From: Chloroflexota bacterium | GTDB lineage: Bacteria; Chloroflexota; Ktedonobacteria; Ktedonobacterales; JADMIN01 | Reading direction: 5' to 3' | DNA: 64,000 nucleotides | NCBI GenBank assembly: GCA_021323855.1 | Contig: JAJPKE010000032.1 | Location: forward strand, 1-64,000 | Shown here: one piece after another, positions 25,249 through 33,943 of the stretch | Layout: each line of letters begins with the position of its first letter | How positions within the stretch are numbered: position 1 is the first letter of the stretch | Made by a program: the position numbers and the translations under genes | Notes under the pieces: model-generated | Seen by the model: the letters and a program-made list of their open reading frames with translations, nothing else | What the model was told of the DNA's origin: nothing | The model's database searches: none

Positions 25249-25275
25249 TGGGGACAGACAGGAATGTCTGCCCCA
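25249..25275. repeat. Palindromic repeat, family A
   Basis: TGGGGACAGACA and TGTCTGCCCCA flank a GGAA loop, with one unpaired A in the left arm. It belongs with the copies at 3608 and 59087. It lies in the 340-bp spacer between the phosphoesterase promoter side and the TetR gene end. Confidence 0.75.
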
Positions 25276-25312
25276 TTGTTGGGGTATCCATGCGCGCATT
25301 CGCAGCATATGC

Positions 25313-25340
25313 GCATCCATGTACGCATCCATGTACGCAT
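25313..25340. repeat. Short tandem repeat (12-bp unit GCATCCATGTAC)
   Basis: Two exact copies and a partial third of GCATCCATGTAC lie just after the TetR gene's 3' end. No coding role is seen. Confidence 0.7.
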
Positions 25341-25347
25341 CAAGGAT

Positions 25348-25911
25348 TCAGGAGATGAATGCGACTGCATCGGTTGGGCGGATGATGAGCGCGTGATAGA
25401 TCATGCCCATGCGTTCTGGCGGATGGGGCATATCATGCTCCAACCACCACTGGATCAGCGCAATAGAGGAGGCGACCAGATGATGCGCCGCAATTTCCGG
25501 CGGCACCACGGCATTCTCCGCAGGCGTGCGGTTCATCAGGACGCGCTTCGTGGCGGCATCGAAGATATGGCGCGTCATGCTCGTTGAACCGCGACTGCCC
25601 AGCAGCACGCGGCAGACCTCGCTATGCTCCTGCACGTACTGAAACAGCAGCGTGCCCATCTGATCGGAATCTGCCTCAGATGAGGGAGGCAACAGCAGCT
25701 CGATCAATTCTTCCAGCACTACCTCCAGCACATCGAGCAGCAGCGCGTCTTTGTCGTGATAATGGCGGAAGAACGTAGCGTAGCCGATGTCGGCTCGCTG
25801 GGTAATATCGCGGATGGTAACGGCGTCGTAGCCTTTTTCCAGCGTCAGCGCAATCAGCGCCTTCGCCAGCAAGATGCGTGTGCGTTTGACACGCCGATCC
25901 TGTGCGTCCAT
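25348..25911 (-). CDS. TetR-family transcriptional regulator
   Basis: A 187-residue regulator. The N-terminal helix-turn-helix is clear: ALIALTLEKGYDAVTIRDI, then QRADIGYATFFRHYHDKDAL. The C-terminal half is a helical TetR ligand domain with no recognisable pocket residues. The ATG at 25911 is preceded by GGGGGGAC on the minus strand; the longer frame to 26031 encodes a non-conserved extension. It is divergent from the KDPG-aldolase gene across about 400 bp and might control it, but I see no clear operator there. Confidence 0.85.
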   Translation of the reverse strand: MDAQDRRVKRTRILLAKALIALTLEKGYDAVTIRDITQRADIGYATFFRHYHDKDALLLDVLEVVLEELIELLLPPSSEADSDQMGTLLFQYVQEHSEVCRVLLGSRGSTSMTRHIFDAATKRVLMNRTPAENAVVPPEIAAHHLVASSIALIQWWLEHDMPHPPERMGMIYHALIIRPTDAVAFIS

Positions 25912-26308
25912 CGTCCCCCCATACCAACCGGCACTCCAAATCGTTCTCGTCGTTCTCACGTCGTCTCGATGGCCCAGAAGAATCCAGATGGTCCAGACGC
26001 CCCTGCGGAGAGGCGCATGCCTGCCGGTCATGCGCCCATTCTATCATGTTCATGGGCAATACGCGGCCTTCGTGCGGAGCCGCCCAGCTAGTCCAAAATG
26101 CTTGCCGATGGTTCGTTCTGCGAAGCCCAAACATCCAATAGTGGCTGTTAACCTGAATTGTCTATCCAACCGGCAGAGTTGGCATGGCATGATACTATGG
26201 CTTATATCCGGCTATCCAGATCCCAGATCACGCCACCAGAACAGTCAAAATCACAATCACGATCACAAGGCGGCTACGCAGCGCCTATCCGCAGAGAGCG
26301 AGGCACAG
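25912..26308. other. Divergent spacer between TetR and KDPG-aldolase genes
   Basis: About 400 bases without a supported gene. It must hold both promoters, but no near-consensus -35/-10 pair or clear palindrome could be pinned down by eye. Confidence 0.45.
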
Positions 26309-27259
26309 ATGATTCCACGAGAAATGGTCTCGTTGATGGAACGCCGCCGGCTGGTGGCAGAGGTGCGCACCGCCACGGCTATCCAGGCGCTCGGCGTTGT
26401 GGACGCGCTGGCGGCGGCTGGCATCACCAGCATCGAAATCTCGCTGACGATTCCCGGCGCCAACGAGATTCTCAGCCATGTGGCCGCCCGGCGCGACATC
26501 CTGGTCGGTGTCGGCGCAGTCCTCGATCCACGCCAGGCGAGCGAGGCCATCTCCAATGGTGCGCGCTTCGTCTCCTCTCCCATCCTGGCGGCGGACCTCG
26601 TGCCCGTCTGCCGTGACGCCAATGTCGCTTGCATCCTGGGCGCACTCACGCCAACCGAGATCATTCAAGCGCAGCGGGCTGGAGCCGAAATGGTTAAGCT
26701 CTTTCCCGCAGAGGCGCTTGGTGGGCCGATCTATGTGCGCGCGCTGCTGCGCCAGTTGACACATGTCAGCCTGCAAGTCTCCGGTGGCTTCACGGCGGAG
26801 AATATGACCGAGTATCTCCAATTGCCGGTGCGCACACTGGCGCTCGGTTCGTTGCTCGTTCCGCGCGTTCTCTATGAGCGCGGCAACTGGCAGGCGATCA
26901 CCAACCGCGCTCGCGCTTTCGTCGAGTTCGCCGCTAATCCACATGTCAACGCCGCACGTTTCCTGGCGATGATCGGCGGCGCCACACCCATGCGGCCAAT
27001 GCCACCACAACAGCAGCAACCAGGACTCGATCCGGTGGCTGTCATCTCCGCCGTGCCGACGATCAATATATCTCCGGCAGCCGCCGCAGCGGTGGCCGCC
27101 GCTGGCCACGCCGAGCCGGAACCCGAATACGATGCCGCCAATACCTACGACGCAGGCGATGCGTATGATCCCAGCGCGTATGATCCCAGCAGTGGCTCGT
27201 TCAAGCCGTGGGATTCACGTCCCATCGAGCTAGGGGACGACGAAGACTGGCTACGCTGA
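26309..27259 (+). CDS. KHG/KDPG aldolase with long acidic C-terminal extension
   Basis: A protein of 316 residues. Residues 1-205 are a class I KDPG/KHG aldolase barrel: ITSIEISLTIPGAN carries the catalytic Glu, GAEMVKLFPAEALGG carries the Schiff-base Lys, and LQVSGGFTAENM lines the phosphate site. It would split 2-keto-3-deoxy-6-phosphogluconate into pyruvate and glyceraldehyde 3-phosphate (Entner-Doudoroff or hexuronate pathway). Normal family length is ~210. The extra ~110 residues are Pro/Gln/Ala-rich, then an acidic repeat region (YDAGDAYDPSAYDPS) ending DDEDWLR, with no known domain. No edd or kdgK gene is nearby, so the physiological substrate is uncertain. Confidence 0.85.
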   Translation: MIPREMVSLMERRRLVAEVRTATAIQALGVVDALAAAGITSIEISLTIPGANEILSHVAARRDILVGVGAVLDPRQASEAISNGARFVSSPILAADLVPVCRDANVACILGALTPTEIIQAQRAGAEMVKLFPAEALGGPIYVRALLRQLTHVSLQVSGGFTAENMTEYLQLPVRTLALGSLLVPRVLYERGNWQAITNRARAFVEFAANPHVNAARFLAMIGGATPMRPMPPQQQQPGLDPVAVISAVPTINISPAAAAAVAAAGHAEPEPEYDAANTYDAGDAYDPSAYDPSSGSFKPWDSRPIELGDDEDWLR

Positions 27260-27444
27260 GGAAGTGAAGCGCTGACATGCTGAGATGATGAAACGCTCAG
27301 CATGCCGTCGCTCCAACTTCTTTCCCCAGCAAAACGTATAGCACTTGTGAATCAGGCGCACTGGATATGTGTCCGATTCATACGCGACTGGAACACGAAT
27401 ACGATCCATTTACCGCCATAGCGCCATAGAGGGAGAGTCTCATC

Positions 27445-27690
27445 ATGGCAAGCGAAAGCACCAACCGATCTATGGGATGTGCCACATGGGTGGCAATCTT
27501 GACCTGCCTGTTCGTCCCGCTGATTGGCCATATCTGGGTGACGCTGATGATCCTTCAGGATGACCTCTCGATCATCGAGAAAATCCTCTGGATTGCTGTC
27601 GTTTGGCTCACGATTTACTTTATCGGGCCGTTCTTGTACCTGCTGCTGGGCCAGCGGCGCAACCGGCTCTTCGGCCAGCGCGCGTTCTAG
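27445..27690 (+). CDS. Small two-helix membrane protein (PLDc_N-like)
   Basis: An 81-residue protein with two transmembrane helices (about residues 12-36 and 46-68). The second ends in FIGPFLYLLLGQRRNRLFGQ. The hydrophobic run followed by G-x-x-x-Y-L-L-x-G-R/Q resembles the phospholipase-D-nuclease N-terminal (PLDc_N) segment, found alone in many small membrane proteins of unknown role. GGGAGAG lies 8-9 bases before the ATG, and a strong terminator follows. Confidence 0.65.
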   Translation: MASESTNRSMGCATWVAILTCLFVPLIGHIWVTLMILQDDLSIIEKILWIAVVWLTIYFIGPFLYLLLGQRRNRLFGQRAF

Positions 27691-27728
27691 CGTGTCACCT
27701 TGCTGTCGCCTTCTGAGCAGGTGAAAGA

Positions 27729-27776
27729 GACGGCTGCGGATGCAAGTGGCGCATCCGCAGCCGTCGTTTATTTTTG
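27729..27776 (+). terminator. Strong rho-independent terminator
   Basis: GACGGCTGCGGATGC (27729-27743) pairs perfectly with GCATCCGCAGCCGTC (27751-27765) around a 7-base loop, followed by GTTTATTTTTG. It ends the small membrane-protein unit and faces the convergent TPR gene. Confidence 0.88.
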
Positions 27777-27836
27777 TGTGGCGACAATTGCTTTGCTATT
27801 GCTGCACCCGGACACGCTTATTGCATCTCCTGGCTG

Positions 27837-29078
27837 CTAGTTCTTGAGGTAATTGGCGTGGGTGCGGTCCTCGGCGGCCATCTGCCGGTTGCCCAGCCGC
27901 TCATAGACGGTGGAGCGAGCGGCGAAGACCTCTGCGGCCTCCGGCTCACATTCGATGGCGCGATTGAGCGCGTTCAGCGCCTCGCGGTAGCGTCCGAGCG
28001 TCGTCAGGGCGATGCCGATGGTGTACGGGCCGCGATAGTCGTCTGGCACGCGCAGTTGCATCAACTCGCCCAGGTCAATCGCCGCATTGACATCGCCGTC
28101 GGCCAGCGAGAGACGCGCCTTCAGCGCCAGCGCCGCGCAGTCATCAAGGTCGGCGGCAAGGATACGCTCGATAGTGTCAAGAGCACCGGCGCTATCGCCA
28201 GCGGCGGCGCGCTGTTCAGCGTCCGCGAAGGCGATGCGCCGGAGCAGACGATTCGCGCTGCTGCCTTCGCGCTCGCCCGGCTCTGGCATATCCACCAGGC
28301 GAAAACGACCGTAGGGCGCCTGATGTTCGGCGTCCACCGGCGCATTGACCGCCTGGACGCTGCCAGCGTCGCCAAGATCAATCTCGCTGCCGGCGGCTAG
28401 ATGTGCGCCATTGATGAGGTGCAGCGCCACGTCGCGCAGAAACGCCTGTGCCTCCTGCTCCAGCGAGATCGGAACGGCGACCAATCCTAGCTCCGGCTGG
28501 CCGAACTTCTGCATGCCATGCGTATGCAGCCAGGTGCTTTCAGACGCCCACTGCTCACTCTGGAAGGTGACATGCACGAGCGGGTCGGCGCCGATGAACG
28601 AGAGTACCTGCTCGCGCGAGCAGCAGCGTTGCGCCGCCGGGTCAACAACGACGCCCTCGGTAAGGTCTATCAGCGAGCGCAGCATCAGCATCGCCCAGTT
28701 GAGCGCCGGCATGACCTGTGGCTGTGGTGTGGTCAGGCGCATGCTATAGGCAAGCCGCCCTTCGCGCAGCGTGCGCGTATCGTTGGGGCCGAGGCCACGG
28801 GTGAGTGTCGCCAGCGATGTCTCATCCATGCCGGCGGTCATGGCTTTCTCGTATTGGTAGACTGTGATGACGGCGGAGGCAGCGGTATCCTTCACTGGCG
28901 CCTCATACAGCCCTAGCTTCTGCCGTCCAGGAGTGGTAGCGAGTTCCGCGATGGAGGGATAGCGCCAAACAGCATCGCCAAGTCCGGCTGCAGCAATCGC
29001 TTTGCTTACGATATCCGGCGCCGGCGGGTCATTGTAACGTGACACGACGACCAGGTCGATAGCAATTTCCAGCGGCAT
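27837..29078 (-). CDS. TPR-containing protein with DUF4026/DUF2314-like core
   Basis: A protein of 413 residues. The first ~270 residues form a mixed alpha/beta region with the segment WLHTHGMQKFGQPELGLV, a pattern I associate with DUF4026/DUF2314-type stress proteins. Residues ~285-405 form three TPR units (GDSAGALDTIERILAADLD, GRYREALNALNRAIECEPE). It is cytosolic by appearance, with no signal peptide. The function is unknown; the TPR part suggests a protein partner. Confidence 0.75.
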   Translation of the reverse strand: MPLEIAIDLVVVSRYNDPPAPDIVSKAIAAAGLGDAVWRYPSIAELATTPGRQKLGLYEAPVKDTAASAVITVYQYEKAMTAGMDETSLATLTRGLGPNDTRTLREGRLAYSMRLTTPQPQVMPALNWAMLMLRSLIDLTEGVVVDPAAQRCCSREQVLSFIGADPLVHVTFQSEQWASESTWLHTHGMQKFGQPELGLVAVPISLEQEAQAFLRDVALHLINGAHLAAGSEIDLGDAGSVQAVNAPVDAEHQAPYGRFRLVDMPEPGEREGSSANRLLRRIAFADAEQRAAAGDSAGALDTIERILAADLDDCAALALKARLSLADGDVNAAIDLGELMQLRVPDDYRGPYTIGIALTTLGRYREALNALNRAIECEPEAAEVFAARSTVYERLGNRQMAAEDRTHANYLKN

Positions 29079-29664
29079 GCCGTTCCTCTCTCTAGCGGGT
29101 TCAGCGTTTGATGTTCGTTGGCATCGTATGGCGTCTGTATGAAGAGCGAACTCCTCCGAATCCCCACGTTCCCACGTCCACGAAATCCCATGCGTCGCTA
29201 CAAGCTACAAGCTACAGGTCGCAGGCCATTGTACCATGCTGCGGGTCGTTCGTACACCACCCGAATACCCCAGAATTCCCCAGCACGCTGTGTGTATCCG
29301 TCTGCTGGCAGCGCGTATGAACCGCTAGTACTATACGCGACGATTCTGCCCGGTTATCCGTACTAACAGGCAGTGGGCGCAACCGGACGCCGGCTTTTCA
29401 TTCATTTCCCGCTCGATTTTTCACAGTACACGGCTTGATTTCGCAAGCGCCTTGTTTGCGTCACGTGGTGAGGAATGGCGAAGAGGGATGAAGATGGTTG
29501 AAAGGACGGCAGGTAGCCAGAACATCGCTAAGCGACAGAAGTCCTGGGTATGTAGTTACTGGCTGCCGGCTCACGTATCTATCAACAGCAGGAACCTGTC
29601 CTCCAGTCTCTGGAAGACGCACACATCGCCTATTCGGCAGTTGGGAAGTGGGGAGGAAGTCACT
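29079..29664. other. Long spacer without recognised content
   Basis: About 585 bases between the TPR gene's start and the small zinc-ribbon gene. Open frames here show no family resemblance or ribosome site. The promoter of the minus-strand TPR gene must lie at its left end. Confidence 0.5.
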
Positions 29665-29904
29665 ATGGCGAATCTGCCAGCGAATCTGCACATCACGTAT
29701 CAACTTCAGTATCGAAAATGTGGCAAGGCAAGCTGCGGCACCTGCAAGAAGGGGCCGGGGCATGGCCCCTACTGGTACGCCTACTGGCGCGAAGGCTCCA
29801 AGCTGCGCTCCGGCTATGTCGGCAAGGTGCAACCCGCTGGTGTCCCACAGAGCGTGGTGGCGCGCGCTGAGGCCCGGTTGGCGCTGATCCGCGTGGGGGC
29901 GTGA
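29665..29904 (+). CDS. Small zinc-ribbon-like protein (DUF6788 type)
   Basis: A 79-residue basic protein. CGKASCGTC and then GPGHGPYWYAYW, with a C-terminal YVGK segment, match a small family (DUF6788) frequent in Ktedonobacteria and often linked to mobile or plasmid genes. The cysteines and His likely bind zinc. ATG 29665 follows GGGGAGGAAG by 7 bases; the longer open frame from 29452 is not conserved. A hairpin lies downstream. Confidence 0.7.
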   Translation: MANLPANLHITYQLQYRKCGKASCGTCKKGPGHGPYWYAYWREGSKLRSGYVGKVQPAGVPQSVVARAEARLALIRVGA

Positions 29905-29968
29905 GTAACGCAGTATCCATATCTCTACATTTGGCAGGGCACTACCGCGTTCAGGCGACCGAACGCGT

Positions 29969-30007
29969 GAGCGGGCATCATTCCCTCACCTGGGAAGATG
30001 CCCGCTC
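29969..30007. terminator. Hairpin between convergent genes
   Basis: GAGCGGGCATC (29969-29979) pairs with GATGCCCGCTC (29997-30007) around a 17-base loop, between the zinc-ribbon gene and the convergent minus-strand gene. Only a short T/A-rich stretch follows. Confidence 0.55.
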
Positions 30008-30067
30008 GCGTATACTATTGTGCTATTCTAGCACGCTCTGGGACGCTACTACACGAACAGTAAAAAA

Positions 30068-30625
30068 TTATGCTGAGAACTCGTTGAGTTTGCCCTGCTC
30101 GAAGAGCCAGCGATTGAAACGCAGGCGGCGAATGATCGCCTCTGCCTCACGCACCTCACCGGAATTTGCCACCCGGTCCGACACGTGAATCAGGCGTATT
30201 GCCTCATCCGCTGTGAACCCCTGAGACTCTAGTTCACAGATAACGGCATCCTCAGCCGCTTCCTCCTGTTGCACATCCTGCACGTCCGCCTGCTCAACTG
30301 GCTGCTGCACCGGCAATTCGATGATGCCGTCAGCGTTGGTCCGTTTGCCGCGCGACACACCGCCCGCGCGCGATTTTGCCGTTCGCTGCCCGTTGCTCGC
30401 ATTCTGCGAGCGCTTCGTGCGACCGGAGCCACTATTGGCGGTCGTTTCGTCGGGCGCTTCGGCGCGCTCTTGATGATCTTGATGTTCTCGATGATCTTGC
30501 TGATCCTGGCCGGTCGGCGTGCGCTCCGCTTTGGATGCTACGATTGGCGTCTCTGCGCTCTCATCAGCTTGCGATTGCGCAAAGACCTCATCGTTCTCCC
30601 GGTCATGATGAATATGTTGTGTCAT
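30068..30625 (-). CDS. Hypothetical protein, disordered N-terminus and conserved helical C-terminus
   Basis: A protein of 185 residues. Residues 1-125 are rich in Gln, Asp, Glu, His, Ser and Lys/Arg and probably disordered. The last 60 residues form an ordered helical module: ELESQGFTADEAIRLIHVSD, then EVREAEAIIRRLRFNRWLFE. I do not know its function; the ending looks like a conserved domain of unknown role. GGAGGT lies 7-8 bases before the ATG at 30625. A TG-extended -10 site is seen upstream. Confidence 0.7.
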   Translation of the reverse strand: MTQHIHHDRENDEVFAQSQADESAETPIVASKAERTPTGQDQQDHREHQDHQERAEAPDETTANSGSGRTKRSQNASNGQRTAKSRAGGVSRGKRTNADGIIELPVQQPVEQADVQDVQQEEAAEDAVICELESQGFTADEAIRLIHVSDRVANSGEVREAEAIIRRLRFNRWLFEQGKLNEFSA

Positions 30626-30721
30626 ATGAGTACCTCCGGGCGGTTCGCCACCCACGTCATGACTGACGCTACGTTGCGTTTGCGATTAACGGCACCTCCG
30701 CCGCCCTTTACTCTATCTACG

Positions 30722-30730
30722 ATTATACCA
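30722..30730 (-). promoter_or_regulatory. Extended -10 promoter element
   Basis: On the minus strand TGGTATAAT forms a consensus extended -10 about 100 bp before the start at 30625. No good -35 is seen, as is allowed for extended -10 promoters. Confidence 0.4.
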
Positions 30731-30970
30731 CTGCTCATGTTTGGCGCTTTTATGTATAGTACGTCACAGCCTCACACACCTGAGTTACGCGCCTGCTCTG
30801 CGCTGCCGTGAACCGTATGGTTTCGTCTGTCCACACAAAGCCATTCTCTGCGCCGGAGCCAGAGGTGGAAGCCGTCACTCCCAAACTTATGCTATGGCAC
30901 GCTATGATCTGATCATATGAACGAGCGACAAAAGTAGAAGCAAATGACTATACAAAGGGGCGCAGAATCT

Positions 30971-31207
30971 ATGCTGCATGTGACGCTCTATAGCAAGGCG
31001 GGCTGCCATCTCTGCGACGAGGCGCGCGCCCATCTGGAAGAACTGGCCGCCGCGCATGAGATGGAGATAGATGAGATTGACATTCGCCGCGACGATGCCC
31101 TCTTCGAGCGGTACCGCTACCGCATTCCGGTGATCGTCGTGAACGGCGTCGAGCGGCTGGAAGGGCGCATCGAGGCGGCTGATGTGCAGGCGTTGATTTC
31201 CGTGTAG
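30971..31207 (+). CDS. Glutaredoxin-like protein (CxxC, DUF836 type)
   Basis: A 78-residue thioredoxin-fold protein. The active-site segment is YSKAGCHLCDEA (Cys-His-Leu-Cys), the cis-Pro loop is YRIPVIVVNG and a final helix follows ADVQALI. It belongs to the short glutaredoxin-like family that reduces disulfides in partner proteins; the source of electrons is not evident. The start could also be ATG 30944. I prefer 30971 because an AGGGG site lies 11 bases upstream and the protein then begins at the first strand. A perfect hairpin follows. Confidence 0.8.
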   Translation: MLHVTLYSKAGCHLCDEARAHLEELAAAHEMEIDEIDIRRDDALFERYRYRIPVIVVNGVERLEGRIEAADVQALISV

Positions 31208-31227
31208 TGCTGGGGTTGGCAGAAAGA

Positions 31228-31260
31228 ACGAGGCGGACCGCACTGTGCGGTCCGCCTCGT
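31228..31260. terminator. Bidirectional terminator hairpin
   Basis: ACGAGGCGGACCGCA (31228-31242) and its exact complement (31246-31260) flank a 3-base loop, between the convergent glutaredoxin-like and TPR membrane genes. CGTGTTTG follows on the plus strand. Confidence 0.75.
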
Positions 31261-31287
31261 CGTGTTTGCTATTGGTTATGCTGGTGG

Positions 31288-32526
31288 TTATGCTCGCGCT
31301 GCAGTTGCCCTGCCGCCGAAGCGGTTGAGCAGATAGAAGATGCCAACACTGAAGGCGACACCTATGATACCTGCGACGAAGAGCCAGCCTGGATTGAACC
31401 AGCCGAAATTTTTAAAGCGCCCGTTGAAAATGAGGCCAAGAATCAGGAAGATCACGACGAACCCCACCAGGCCGGCTGCCGCGCCAAGCAAGATGCTTGT
31501 CACTCTGCCCATGCTCGCTGGCAGGATGCGTCCGGTACCCTGGCGTAGCGCCCCAAACGCCAACACGCCGACGAGACCCAGAATCAGCGCGGCGACGAGC
31601 CAGCCACCGACCACCGGAATGAACGAGAGGCCGAACAGGATCAGGATGACCAGCGCGGCGAGCAAGCCAATCCAGGCATATTGCGCGCCCTGGCCAAAGA
31701 AGCCCATCAGCACCATATTAATGGCGGCGATGACTGGCGCGAGGAACTTGAGTCGTGGATTCTGCTCCTGCGCCTCGCGGAAAATGCGATATGATTGCCC
31801 GATTTTGCGCTGCTTGAAATAGATGCGTCCGCGCAGGATTTGGGTCTGCGGGCCGGGCATGATGTTCTGCCGCTCGACGGTATCGAGCGCATTCAGCGCG
31901 TTGTCATATTGCTTGAGATCAATATAGGCATTCGCCTTGATGAAATCCGCCTGTGACAATGAGCGGTCGTTGCGCAACGCCGCGTCGCTGGCCTGAATTG
32001 CGCCCTCCGGGTCGCGATCCTGAAAGAGAATCATCGCGCGCATCAGATGAGCGGCGGCCATACGCGGATCTAGCTCGAGGGCGCGATCCACCTCGGCGCG
32101 AGCATTCGCCATATCCTTCTTGGCGGCGTAGACCTCGGCCAGTTGCACATGCGTGCGGGCAGATTTCGGCTGCAGCTGCACGGCGCGCAGCGCTGCTTTT
32201 TCGGCGTCCGGCGAGATACTGCCCATCAGGCTGGTCTTTTGCAGCAACGCCGACGCCAGGATCATCTGCGCCTCGGCATTGGTGGACTGCTGGTTGGTGG
32301 CGCGCCGCGCCTCGATGACGGCATCATCAATCTGCCGCTGTTGCAGCAACGCCTGCGCCAGCAGGACGCGCGCATTCACGTTGGCGGGGTCTTTCTCCAG
32401 TTGCTTGCGCGTCAGCCGCTCCGCCTCGTCGGGGCGTCCGCTGCCCAGCGCAAACTTGGCCTTGCCCAGCGCGCCACCGGGAATCATCCCCTGGCCGCCC
32501 TGGCCGCGATAGGTCATGCGATTCAT
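31288..32526 (-). CDS. TPR protein with C-terminal membrane domain
   Basis: A protein of 412 residues. The N-terminal ~260 residues contain six or so TPR units (for example GRPDEAERLTRKQLEKDPAN and ANARAEVDRALELDPRMAAAH). The C-terminal ~150 residues hold about five transmembrane helices, so the TPR array would face the cytoplasm at the membrane. No enzymatic motif is seen. It may assemble or recruit membrane-associated complexes. Several alternative starts exist within the first 15 residues. Confidence 0.8.
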   Translation of the reverse strand: MNRMTYRGQGGQGMIPGGALGKAKFALGSGRPDEAERLTRKQLEKDPANVNARVLLAQALLQQRQIDDAVIEARRATNQQSTNAEAQMILASALLQKTSLMGSISPDAEKAALRAVQLQPKSARTHVQLAEVYAAKKDMANARAEVDRALELDPRMAAAHLMRAMILFQDRDPEGAIQASDAALRNDRSLSQADFIKANAYIDLKQYDNALNALDTVERQNIMPGPQTQILRGRIYFKQRKIGQSYRIFREAQEQNPRLKFLAPVIAAINMVLMGFFGQGAQYAWIGLLAALVILILFGLSFIPVVGGWLVAALILGLVGVLAFGALRQGTGRILPASMGRVTSILLGAAAGLVGFVVIFLILGLIFNGRFKNFGWFNPGWLFVAGIIGVAFSVGIFYLLNRFGGRATAARA

Positions 32527-32877
32527 AGTCGTACAATTGTCCTTCCGCCGCCCTCCCGCGCATGCGCCACTGCGATAGCTTGCGCTAGCGACTGGGGAGA
32601 GTGGTCAGTAATGATATCGGTGATGGATGAACTGAGCGCGGGCAGAAGACCGCAGAGTTTATATCGTATCGTCATCCATTATACTACCTACGCCAACAGT
32701 GCGCAGCAGTGAGTAGGAGCATTTTTGCGATGCTTTCGCCATGTCGCCATTTCAGAGTCTACAGCGCCCGCCCCTTTCCAGTTCGCTGGCGACCCGGCGG
32801 AATGATGAGGTATGTATGATCCGTTGACTGTTTTGTTGCGAATAGCGCGCATAGCGCAGGCAAAGAGGATGGATGAC
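32527..32877. other. Divergent spacer upstream of ung
   Basis: About 350 bases between the divergent TPR-membrane and ung genes. No gene, repeat or clear consensus promoter was found. Confidence 0.45.
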
Positions 32878-33555
32878 ATGAGTCTCGCACTTCCTGGCGA
32901 TTGGTCCGAGGTGTTGGCGGGCGAGCTGGAGAAGCCCTATTTTCACAAGCTGGAGGCGTTTCTGGCGGAGGAACGGGCGACGCAGACGGTGTTCCCACCG
33001 GAGGGCGATGTCTTCAACGCGCTCAAATTGACGCCCTACGCGAAAGTCAACGTCTTGCTGCTCGGCCAGGACCCGTATCACGACGACAATCAGGCGCACG
33101 GTCTTTGTTTCTCCGTGCGTCCGGGCATCCAGCCGCCGCCCTCGCTGGTGAATATGTATAAAGAACTACGGAGCGACCTGGGTTGTTTCATTCCCAACAA
33201 TGGCTATCTCGTGCCGTGGGCGGAGCAGGGCATATTGATGCTGAACGCCGTGTTGACGGTGCGAGCGCACCAGCCGAACTCGCACAAAGGCAAGGGATGG
33301 GAAACCTTTACCGACGCCGTTATTCGCAAGGTCAACGAGAAGACTGATCCAGTCGTCTTTGTCTTCTGGGGAGGATATGCGCAGAAGAAGATACCGCTCA
33401 TAGATACCTCACGCCATACGATTGTGCAGTCAGCGCATCCATCGCCGCTCTCAGCGCGCAATGGCTTCTTCGGCAGCAAGCCCTACTCGAAGATCAATGC
33501 TGCGCTCCGCGCGGCTGGCAAGCCAGAGATCAACTGGCAAATCCCTAACATCTGA
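32878..33555 (+). CDS. ung: Uracil-DNA glycosylase, family 1
   Basis: A 225-residue enzyme of normal length that removes uracil from DNA in base-excision repair. All family-1 motifs are present: LLLGQDPYH with catalytic Asp65, the GLCFSV uracil pocket, and HPSPLS with His187 in the DNA-intercalating loop. The numbering is practically that of E. coli Ung, which supports the start at ATG 32878 (after GAGGATG) over longer frames. The gene stands alone. Confidence 0.95.
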   Translation: MSLALPGDWSEVLAGELEKPYFHKLEAFLAEERATQTVFPPEGDVFNALKLTPYAKVNVLLLGQDPYHDDNQAHGLCFSVRPGIQPPPSLVNMYKELRSDLGCFIPNNGYLVPWAEQGILMLNAVLTVRAHQPNSHKGKGWETFTDAVIRKVNEKTDPVVFVFWGGYAQKKIPLIDTSRHTIVQSAHPSPLSARNGFFGSKPYSKINAALRAAGKPEINWQIPNI

Positions 33556-33943
33556 CCGACATCTGACCAGCCACCTGCGAGAATGTGCATGAATGGGCAA
33601 GAACAGATGTTCATAACCTCCCCATTTTGGTGGAAAAGTGGATGGATATGTGGAAAACATGTTCCATATTCCTGCCACCATAGAGCTTGATGACGATCTA
33701 GGGCGAGCCGGCAAGCCTGTAAAAAAACCGGTTCGTCGGGCGTCATACGGTAGTAGCAACAGCCAAAAATCAGGGCTACACATGCCGCTCGGCAGGTGCA
33801 GAGCTTCCTCATGGACACATCATGTCCGTTGGGAAGCTCTAGCTGTACTCCGTTATACTACCTGGGATAGCATTGAACAGGTATCATCGAACTGACATCA
33901 TTGGCATCATTGTGTCGTTACGTAGGGGTCAGGAGCTTGGAAC
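33556..33943. other. Spacer with imperfect hairpin
   Basis: No supported gene. AGAGCTTCC (33800-33808) pairs with GGAAGCTCT (33832-33840), with an inner GGACA/TGTCC pair, forming an interrupted hairpin about 100 bp before the permease gene. TTATACT near 33853 could be a -10 element. The hairpin may be a leader or operator. Confidence 0.45.

Noticed and set aside
25313..25340. 12-bp tandem repeat as a CRISPR array or iteron origin
   Set aside because: Only 2.3 adjacent copies, no spacers, no cas or rep genes.
26285..27109. Minus-strand 274-codon frame antisense to the KDPG aldolase
   Set aside because: Shadow frame; the plus-strand aldolase motifs are unambiguous.
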